A stretch of 19,657 nucleotides of DNA from CAYUBI01 sp964443005. Lineage in GTDB: Bacteria > Margulisbacteria > Riflemargulisbacteria > GWF2-35-9 > CAYUBI01. Positions 14,101 through 19,657 of the stretch are shown here, piece by piece; the stretch's first letter is position 1, and every line of letters starts with the position of its first letter. The stretch is from assembly GCA_964443005.1 (NCBI GenBank), contig CAYUBI010000043.1:1-19657 (forward strand). Reading direction: 5' to 3'. The notes beneath the pieces were generated by a model. It ran no database searches, had not been told where the DNA came from, and was given only the letters and a program-made list of their open reading frames with translations. A program made the position numbers and the translations under genes.

Positions 14101-17100
14101 TATTAAATATGGTATTAATTTTCCTGCTCTAAGGGAAGAAAAATTAAAATCTACTCAGAATGTAATTGAAAAACTGAAGCAGAACACTCAGGCCCATCAA
14201 TTGGTATTTAATAAAAGTAGCCAAGAGATGATGCTTGCGACATTAGAGTTTTTAGATCATCAAGATCGTGATATTTCTGCTGGAAAAACAAGTGACGGAA
14301 AAAATGCAGTTATTTGGGAAGGTCCTTCTGGACGTGGCAAGGATGCCTTGCTTGTTTTTACTCTACGCGCAAAAGGATATATTGAATATAGTGAGTTTCT
14401 TCAGTTAGATCAAAAAAAACAGGTAGAATATCAGTCTAATAAAAAAGTATATTTTGCTCGAAATGCGTCTCCAAATTATGATTCGCTATTTAAGGATGTT
14501 GATCTAGCCGTTAAATTTGGTTTTAAAATGATTATTAGTGAAGCCAATCTTTTGCCTACTTCTATTTTAGAGGGGAAATTAAATGATAAACTCACAGATC
14601 CTGCATTAGGATTTGGTTTGTTTATGACAATTAATTCGTTAGATTACAAAGGCCGAGAGAGGTTGTCTTCAGCATTACTAAATCGAACTATTTATCATGT
14701 ATTGCCGGATTATTCACAAAAAGAATTTGAAAATATTGTTATGGAGCAAAAGCTTAATCACGTGTCTGATAAAGATAAAAAAGCTGTTGTCCAGTTTCAT
14801 TGCTGGTTGCGTTCACAATTGAAACAAAAAAATAGTTCAATCATTCCAACAACACGGCAAATTTTGGAATGCTTAAAGTTGATTGAACGCGGAACTTCGC
14901 TAAATCAGGCTTTGCATCAAATTTATGGTATTATTTATTTGAAAGATGTTGGCGACATGCGTGTTGAATCAATTGATTATCGTGGTTTTATAGAACAGGA
15001 ATCTATTGATAACATTAAGGTTTTTCAGCTGTTGGCAAAAGTTATTGTGCCTGAAAAAATGGTACAAACGAAAGACGGAAGGAAAGTACAGCCTGTTCGG
15101 TTTTATTCGTTTGATCCTAATAAAAAAAACAAACAGAATGCAGGCGCAGATGGGCTCTATAGTGAAAGCGACAATACTATAGGCTTTAACAAGCTTAATT
15201 ATGATAATCCTGATAGAATGTTTGAAATTCTTTTTCATGAAGCTGGGCATGGCCGCTTTACCCGACATAGTGGTACTAGCATAGCTAAATCACTGAGTAA
15301 TTTTATGGAAGATTTACGCATGTTAAATGCGATGTCTCTTGATTTTCCCTATTTAGCAGGTGCAGGTTATGACTTGTCCATGCTTAATTATTGCAAGCAT
15401 ATTAACGAACTTAATATCCAGGCAATTATAGATGCAGAACCCAAAGATGTTTTTAATAATGTATTAGGCTTATATGGTTTGCGATTATTAGAACGTAATC
15501 AAATTCAAGCAGTATTAAGCAGTTTGCTTGAAAAATATGAACATGGTTTCTTTGGTAAACATAAGCTTATTCCTTATATTGAAACCTTTAGTTTATTGCT
15601 GGGTAATGATAATCTGGAAGCTGCACGTAGTGCAATTCAGTCTGTGCCCCAGTATCTTGAAAACGGGCCAAATTATTTGGAAGAAGAGGTACGAGTTGCA
15701 AACTCTGTTGCAAATATTTATGTTAAAAAAATTGAAGAAGACTTTTACAAAGTCCCTCGTGATTTAAGCTTGTTACAACAGAGTCGTAATATCAAACAAA
15801 TTGTTAATGAGGCGCAAAGCAAAATTGTATCGCACAAAGTATCGTCAGTAAAAACAGGGATACAAGCTGAATCGTCTAATTTGCAAGCATTAGAAAGCGC
15901 AAACGAAGCGCATACATCTCAGGCACGTACGGAATTGGCAGTTGAATCCAGAAAAAATCAAGAGGAATTAATTGTTGAAAAACTAGCAAGTATTTTAAAA
16001 GATACTCAACAGAACGCTGAAATGAAATCTACAAATAAATTTAAAAATATTATATTCAAGGGATTATCTGTACCTCTATATTTATTGGTTCCATTGGTTA
16101 TGTTAATGAATTGGCTAAAGTTAGCGAAATTATTCTCGAATATTTCGTGGTTAACGAGTCTTTCACGTGGATTGAATCATATTCCATTATTAAATTGGTT
16201 AACCATAGAAATACCTGCAGGTTCATCCGATTCAGCAAGTCAACAAATAGGTAGTCATGATGATGATGTGGAGACCTTGTTTAAGGCGGCACGCAGGAGA
16301 AAAGAATATTCACAGTATAGTGATGAGGAATTGTATAATATTTGTGAACGAGCTGTTTTTGGGAAAGCCGGACGACCTGATGATCGAGAAAACGAGGAAG
16401 CGCTTAGCACCTATGGGAATGTGGTAGGGGAAATTACAAAAATTTCACCGATAATTGATAGTTTTTTATACTACGCCCCTGTGAACATAGGTCATGGAAT
16501 AAAATTAAGGCTAAATAAAACGTTTCAACTATGGGCAGATGCTCGTCTTCGAAATAGTCGTTTTCAATTTGATCGAGAATATAGCGATAATGGAGTTCCT
16601 GATGTGACACAGCTTCCTCATGATCCGGTAAATTGGTTTTTAAAGTCAGGAGGTATGGAAATTAGTACGGCAACTCCAATTATTTTAAATGAAAAGGCAA
16701 TTTCAGGTTTTTGGATCGAACTTAATACACATAATAAGGTCCTTTTTGATCTTTTATTTGAACGGGGCTACACTGTCTCTCTGTATACTGGGGAGAATAA
16801 TTTAATGGAAAATATCACAGATACACGAACCTTGGTCGCGAGTTTGCGACGAGGAAATAATTGTGACGATAAAGTTGTTAATCAGCACATTCAGCAACGA
16901 CAGCAACAAGGAGAAGAACTGTTTTATACGTCATTAGCAGAATTGCAGAAAATGATCCAGGTTCCTTTTATGGAAGCAGCAATTTTAGATGCAGCGGCTG
17001 CACAGCAACAGCCAGAGATAGAAACTAACAAAAATCGCTTGAATAAATACAATGATGCTGAGATAAATGTGTTGCCGAAGTCTTCTAAAATGAGCATCGC

Positions 17101-17185
17101 AACACAGCAGTTTTTTAATACAATTATTTATGATCTTATTGATAAAGAATTGGTTTTTGACGAACTTATTGCACAGTTAAACTAA
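11168..17185 (+). CDS. Giant 2005-residue AAA ATPase with tandem modules, zinc-protease motif and membrane segment
   Basis: Residues about 70-520 hold four degenerate repeats resembling the Walker-B/sensor-1 half of AAA modules (GPLIKLI at 95, GPLIKAI at 219, a third near 312, a fourth near 432-520). AAA module A has Walker A GPPGVGKT (739-746), Walker B ILFVDESN (812-819) and sensor TGNQ (857-860). Module B has GPSGRGKD (1052-1059), MIISEAN (1121-1127), sensor MTINS (1153-1157) and a likely Arg finger in LLNRT. The DExN and TxNS forms recall midasin/MoxR ATPases. H1357-E-A-G-H1361, with E1381 in NFMEDLR, is a gluzincin-like zinc site. A Lys/Gln-rich helical stretch and a membrane segment (1632-1650) follow. 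Residues 1670-2005 are unassigned. The true start may be ATG 11240, since TATAAT lies at 11192-11197 and no start has a good ribosome site. Confidence 0.85.
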   Translation: MFRSFKVGYNKIMIYLRRIALIQNMSLQFPNLEFLKNSRSLVLTEDSEGLDYFVKKECKLTSTPYLYVSLRNTQDLNKLVRAIKFSKGELIVSDGPLIKLIQQGGVLLINYQDSNPKMMESINDLFGDNQLFEGSTVSKNLKVIGMLNNDKNKWSGVTSALIGRYRHYSAEYSRPESSLMAVTEATDVDYTELFGSPNWEPELIGTIKMMNGTPSIIEGPLIKAIKANKPLRISGALWDDPYFRQFIHNLEDRKSIDFYGSTYQLGDQFYIEKLIEPNYNLGVSNKTITSINADPVPENYVINDENLDLLFGSVSIENKKMSFLPGLLDKNQLNLRIAGNIPLWAWHRIMHSPHQISLEISDDTSIPDCYRSYCIEKIEPYQKVECNLETALLQKIAVIHHNDPEIALALLRENVISSEVLFINNETSFGNIFSQTEVTGKIKGSYEFECHIKDIYTAIKNGKTVVISDLSRNPKLAEAMASVFMPNPYVMMNGVRVDLNTLSGRLVVIDSKNTVPLWMPIVNLNNDNYEQQIYSILKKEYPNFNSADWHKLLHLKTACESLPLPKNKEYQEDTGFSLSRVRNVLKQLDFSQQKISAKSWYRAIYNVFMDDYYEQPDILSFLSVKVKNEFGFSFLPDHSIDQVKLEKLKNLPGTLDDYYWQAIDTLSFDLLQQLDIPVRFTATGSMSNHEGLDLIKNAKSPVLYYRKEKDFEQFQYEWQHSFSRAAKILTEFPALFLKGPPGVGKTYNCTKIAETLGYKTIGQDKEVFGPITTGSDVSSKDIIGFMLFNEQKEKSEFSVQEILRFAKAPRGILFVDESNLPKDGFWDFMRGLFEEHPYLYVDGKKILLSNQHKVIFTGNQDRLPNRNVHKIVREHFLTVFFPSFEIGFLEQLVSEKYLHKKKLAGDMSALAKTIVELHQLGLKLTNPEEYSLRDIQEMCRRLPVEWDGNINDMMNSFHSVYVGRLSSEHQEALDKLVFIKYGINFPALREEKLKSTQNVIEKLKQNTQAHQLVFNKSSQEMMLATLEFLDHQDRDISAGKTSDGKNAVIWEGPSGRGKDALLVFTLRAKGYIEYSEFLQLDQKKQVEYQSNKKVYFARNASPNYDSLFKDVDLAVKFGFKMIISEANLLPTSILEGKLNDKLTDPALGFGLFMTINSLDYKGRERLSSALLNRTIYHVLPDYSQKEFENIVMEQKLNHVSDKDKKAVVQFHCWLRSQLKQKNSSIIPTTRQILECLKLIERGTSLNQALHQIYGIIYLKDVGDMRVESIDYRGFIEQESIDNIKVFQLLAKVIVPEKMVQTKDGRKVQPVRFYSFDPNKKNKQNAGADGLYSESDNTIGFNKLNYDNPDRMFEILFHEAGHGRFTRHSGTSIAKSLSNFMEDLRMLNAMSLDFPYLAGAGYDLSMLNYCKHINELNIQAIIDAEPKDVFNNVLGLYGLRLLERNQIQAVLSSLLEKYEHGFFGKHKLIPYIETFSLLLGNDNLEAARSAIQSVPQYLENGPNYLEEEVRVANSVANIYVKKIEEDFYKVPRDLSLLQQSRNIKQIVNEAQSKIVSHKVSSVKTGIQAESSNLQALESANEAHTSQARTELAVESRKNQEELIVEKLASILKDTQQNAEMKSTNKFKNIIFKGLSVPLYLLVPLVMLMNWLKLAKLFSNISWLTSLSRGLNHIPLLNWLTIEIPAGSSDSASQQIGSHDDDVETLFKAARRRKEYSQYSDEELYNICERAVFGKAGRPDDRENEEALSTYGNVVGEITKISPIIDSFLYYAPVNIGHGIKLRLNKTFQLWADARLRNSRFQFDREYSDNGVPDVTQLPHDPVNWFLKSGGMEISTATPIILNEKAISGFWIELNTHNKVLFDLLFERGYTVSLYTGENNLMENITDTRTLVASLRRGNNCDDKVVNQHIQQRQQQGEELFYTSLAELQKMIQVPFMEAAILDAAAAQQQPEIETNKNRLNKYNDAEINVLPKSSKMSIATQQFFNTIIYDLIDKELVFDELIAQLN

Positions 17186-17323
17186 CAAAAAAACGAAAAG
17201 GCCTTAGAACTTTTGTCAATATTGCGAGGAAGGAACCCCCTGCACCAGCAAATCGCTTTGCCTAGATTAGATTAATAAGCTTGCTCCATTATGTAAGAAC
17301 CCACAGCAAAAGAGGCTATGGAA

Positions 17324-17342
17324 AATTTAGGTCTCCTAAATT
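17324..17342 (-). terminator. Perfect 8-bp hairpin at the end of the DUF4143-type gene
   Basis: AATTTAGG, loop TCT, CCTAAATT. On the minus strand the stem overlaps the stop codon region and is followed by TTTTCC, a short U-run. It probably ends the minus-strand transcript, and it may also stop read-through from the giant ATPase gene. The 150 bases between the two stop codons show nothing else convincing. Confidence 0.6.
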
Positions 17343-18577
17343 AAGCCTACTGGGATTTGAATGATTTTTTCGCTTAATTTACGAACTTCATTGCTATTAT
17401 TTATTACAATACCCATTGGAAGATTATTATCCGAAAGAAATCGGTTAAGTGACGAAAGCTGTTGTAATGATGTTTTTATTCCATATTTAATTTCGATAGG
17501 TAATATTCCAAAATTGCCGCTGAGTATTAAATCAACTTCCGCACCGTTTTTGGTTCTAAAATATCGATAATCCCAGCCAGTAATCAAGGTGGCTTGAAGA
17601 CCTTTAATGATTTCTTCAATGACAAATGCTTCAAAATTAATGCCGATGTAAGGATTAGAATCTAAGTCTTGTATAGTTTTAATTGATTTCAGATAATGTG
17701 AAAGCCCAGAATCACGAAAAATTCCTTTTGGCATTTTAATAATTGATTTGCTTGTTGAGTTTTCATAAGAAAGAACATTTCTCCACATAAAACTGTTGTG
17801 TGCAATTTCAAGATAATCGCGTACTGTTACTTCTGAAGTATCGAGCGAGCGTCCAAGCTCTGCCTTATTGATTAAGGTTCCAGACAAAGTACTTAACATA
17901 GAAATAAACCGTCGATAATTAATTGAATTTAATTTTGGAAATAATTTTCGAATATCTCGATTAATATACGATTGAAAATATTGTTCCATCCATAAATCAT
18001 AAAAGCCGAGTTCTTTGCGTAAAACTGGTTCTGGATATCCACCTTTCAAAAAAAACGCTTTAACTGCTTGTGACGTAATCGTTTCTTTTTGTGATAATAA
18101 AAACGTCATCGTATCCTGACTTAATTTGTTTGAGAATATTGTATAAAATTGAGATAAAGGTTGCTGATAAAATTCATTACATTTAAGTGTGCCCATCTCA
18201 ATAAAAGCTGCTCTACCTGGCAAGCTTTCGGAAACACTACTAATTAATTCAAAGGAGCTTGAGCCAGTTAACAAAAATCTATTTTTTTTATCTTTATTTG
18301 CATCTACGATGCCTCTTAATTCATTAAATAATTGAGGTGAGTTTTGCGCTTCATCAATAATAATATATTCGGAATTTTCTTTAAAAAAGAAATCAAAATC
18401 CATAGTTACTCTATCAAAGTCCGACCCTTTTTCTAAATCAAAGTATTTCCAAGTAGGTCTAACTGATTTCGCAAGTGTGGTTTTTCCACACTGTCGCGAT
18501 CCAGTTATAATTACAATAGGAAATAAATCCAATAATCTATTTATTTTGTATTCTAAATTTCGTTTTACATCAGACAT
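17336..18577 (-). CDS. AAA_14 / DUF4143-type ATPase
   Basis: This 413-residue protein has the two-part build of a large, little-understood family. The N-terminal ATPase shows Walker A GSRQCGKTT (26-34), Walker B IIIDEAQ (72-78) and sensor LLTGSSS. The C-terminal DUF4143-type part has a restriction-endonuclease-like core, E347-V-D349 and E362-I-K364 (IEIKYG). Such proteins are common in accessory regions of bacteria and archaea, often in many copies; function is unproven, with defence or transposition-related roles proposed. All motifs are intact. It is expressed from its own promoter (18584-18612), probably without a 5' leader. It lies downstream of the chemoreceptor on the same strand but has its own promoter, so it is likely a separate unit. 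Confidence 0.93.
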   Translation of the reverse strand: MSDVKRNLEYKINRLLDLFPIVIITGSRQCGKTTLAKSVRPTWKYFDLEKGSDFDRVTMDFDFFFKENSEYIIIDEAQNSPQLFNELRGIVDANKDKKNRFLLTGSSSFELISSVSESLPGRAAFIEMGTLKCNEFYQQPLSQFYTIFSNKLSQDTMTFLLSQKETITSQAVKAFFLKGGYPEPVLRKELGFYDLWMEQYFQSYINRDIRKLFPKLNSINYRRFISMLSTLSGTLINKAELGRSLDTSEVTVRDYLEIAHNSFMWRNVLSYENSTSKSIIKMPKGIFRDSGLSHYLKSIKTIQDLDSNPYIGINFEAFVIEEIIKGLQATLITGWDYRYFRTKNGAEVDLILSGNFGILPIEIKYGIKTSLQQLSSLNRFLSDNNLPMGIVINNSNEVRKLSEKIIQIPVGLI

Positions 18578-18583
18578 ATCTAT

Positions 18584-18612
18584 AGTATACGCTTGGAAAA
18601 TACTTGTGTAAA
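18584..18612 (-). promoter_or_regulatory. Sigma-70-type promoter for the DUF4143-type gene, giving a leaderless message
   Basis: On the minus strand, TTTACA (18612-18607), a 17-base spacer and TATACT (18589-18584) make a strong promoter. Six bases separate the -10 from the ATG at 18577, so transcription should start at or next to the A of the start codon. No ribosome site is seen, which fits a leaderless transcript. Confidence 0.65.
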
Positions 18613-18661
18613 CAGTTGCATGCTAAAAAATACATGGCTTATAGTGTTTGAAAAAAATACA

Positions 18662-19657
18662 TTAAATCATAAAACGAGAAACCTGCACTCTGTTTTCTTC
18701 TGCTAGCTTAGATAGCTCATCCATTGAAGCCGTAATTTCCTCGATTGACGCTGCATTACTTTCCTCAATGCCATGCAAGGTAGTAACATTAACATTAACT
18801 TCTTCCATAGACGCACTCGATTCTTCCATTGCAGCTGAAATTCTAACTAGCATACTGTTGGTGTTAATAACAGCACCTACAACCTTTTCCATTTTTGCAA
18901 TAACCGAATCCGTAGTTTGTACACCTTTATGGGCATAATTAACAGCTTGTTCGATTAAAATAGCAATTTCTTTAGCTGAGCTTGAGGAACTTTCTGCTAA
19001 TTTGCGTACTTCTTGCGCAACGACATCAAAACCTTTGCCTTGTTCTCCAGCCCTAGCAGCTTCGATTGCAGCATTTAAGGATAGCAAGTTAGTTTGATCT
19101 GCAATGCCTTGAATCATTTCTGTGATTTTACTAATTTTTTCACTACTGCCACTAATATCTCCAATAACATTTTTAAGATTATTAATCTCATCTTGGCTTT
19201 GTGCAATCATTTCAACTGCATCATTTGCGCAATGACTGGCTTGCTCTGTGTTTTTCGTAACATCAGTGATTGCAGAAGAGGTTTGGTTAACTGCGTTTGC
19301 AATCTGAGTAATTGCATCTACCTGATTTTGCACACCGCTACTCACATGTTCAACTGCTTCGCTACATTGAAAAGCTACTTCCGCTACCTTTTTGGCATTT
19401 AGTCCAACATCTCTGATTGTTTCAGTTAACGTTTGCAGGGATGAATTAATATTTGACTTTAAAGTATTTAAATCACCGTTGGCTGTAGCTATCACTCGTT
19501 TTGTTAGGTCATTATCAGATACAGCTGCCATAACTTCATTAATATTTGTAAAAATTAGTTCCATGGTTTTCATTGTTTCCATAGCCATATTTATATTCTT
19601 TTTAAACTCTCCCTCAACATCTTCATCCGTTCTTGCACTAAAATTCCCTGCTATGAG
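18662..19657 (-). CDS. Methyl-accepting chemotaxis protein, C-terminal part (5' end outside window)
   Basis: The frame is open to the window edge: the 23 codons before the ATG at 19588 read GNFSARTDEDVEGEFKKNIN and join smoothly, so that ATG is internal. A HAMP-like segment (DNDLTKRV...GDLNTLKSNINSSLQ) is followed by the long antiparallel coiled coil of a chemoreceptor. Its tip is the near-universal signature QTNLLSLNAAIEAARAGEQG with GFDVVAQEVRKLAE, which binds CheA and CheW. GFDVV and AQEVR differ slightly from the usual GFAVV and ADEVR. No C-terminal CheR-tethering NWETF-type tail is present; the protein ends VSRFMI. Sensor and membrane domains lie outside the window, so the signal cannot be named. 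Its presence implies a chemotaxis-like pathway for flagella or pili elsewhere in the genome. Confidence 0.95.
   Translation of the reverse strand, partial: LIAGNFSARTDEDVEGEFKKNINMAMETMKTMELIFTNINEVMAAVSDNDLTKRVIATANGDLNTLKSNINSSLQTLTETIRDVGLNAKKVAEVAFQCSEAVEHVSSGVQNQVDAITQIANAVNQTSSAITDVTKNTEQASHCANDAVEMIAQSQDEINNLKNVIGDISGSSEKISKITEMIQGIADQTNLLSLNAAIEAARAGEQGKGFDVVAQEVRKLAESSSSSAKEIAILIEQAVNYAHKGVQTTDSVIAKMEKVVGAVINTNSMLVRISAAMEESSASMEEVNVNVTTLHGIEESNAASIEEITASMDELSKLAEENRVQVSRFMI

Noticed and set aside
16500..16860. Possible von Willebrand (MIDAS) domain in the tail of the giant ATPase, as in midasin
   Set aside because: No DxSxS motif can be found; the region is left unassigned.
17190..17220. 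Possible terminator after the giant ATPase gene (AAAAG...CTTTT)
   Set aside because: The stem is only about 5 bp, very AT-rich and not followed by a U-run.
1..19657. CRISPR arrays, tRNA or rRNA genes, insertion sequences
   Set aside because: No regularly spaced repeats, cloverleaf-like sequence, rRNA segments or transposase-like frames were seen on either strand.

Overview
The window is a low-GC bacterial chromosome segment. It carries Gram-negative-style housekeeping genes (Era, a BCCP-like protein, a PlsC-type acyltransferase), a strongly decayed tandem copy of a coiled-coil/S74-type surface protein, a very large multi-domain ATPase and a chemoreceptor. The mixture (S74-type tail/adhesin genes in tandem, secreted phospholipase C, reduced lipid genes, giant unknown protein) suggests a host-associated, reduced-genome lineage. 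Candidatus Dependentiae (TM6) is my best guess and an intracellular gammaproteobacterium the alternative; neither is proven by the sequence.

Layout. Positions 1-3300 are an accessory block: the 3' end of an S74-type coiled-coil protein, an MNT/HEPN toxin-antitoxin pair, a collapsed pseudogene of a second S74-type protein, a 320-base noncoding stretch with a nested inverted repeat, and a two-gene restriction-modification system (beta-order DNA methyltransferase plus MvaI/BcnI-type endonuclease). A strong hairpin closes this block.

Positions 3310-7440 look like one tightly packed plus-strand transcription unit: leader peptide, era, a ComF-like phosphoribosyltransferase, an AccB-like protein, plsC, a secreted zinc-dependent phospholipase C and a GtrA-like membrane protein. 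Junctions are overlaps or gaps of a few bases, except before the AccB-like gene, where there is an extended -10 promoter and a perfect 12-base palindrome. Two genes here are odd: the phosphoribosyltransferase has no usual start codon covering its whole reading frame, and the AccB-like protein has Asn where the biotin-accepting Lys should be.

Positions 7443-11000 hold two minus-strand genes: an AddB-like inactivated helicase with a complete PD-(D/E)XK nuclease and Fe-S cysteines, and a 225-residue protein I do not recognise. Divergent from the latter is a 2005-residue protein (11168-17185). It has tandem degenerate AAA half-modules, two larger AAA modules of the midasin/MoxR flavour, a HEAGH zinc-protease motif, a membrane segment and an unassigned C-terminal region. 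This is the strongest candidate for an undescribed system in the window.

The right end holds minus-strand genes for a DUF4143-type ATPase, probably transcribed leaderless, and the C-terminal part of a methyl-accepting chemotaxis protein that runs off the window.
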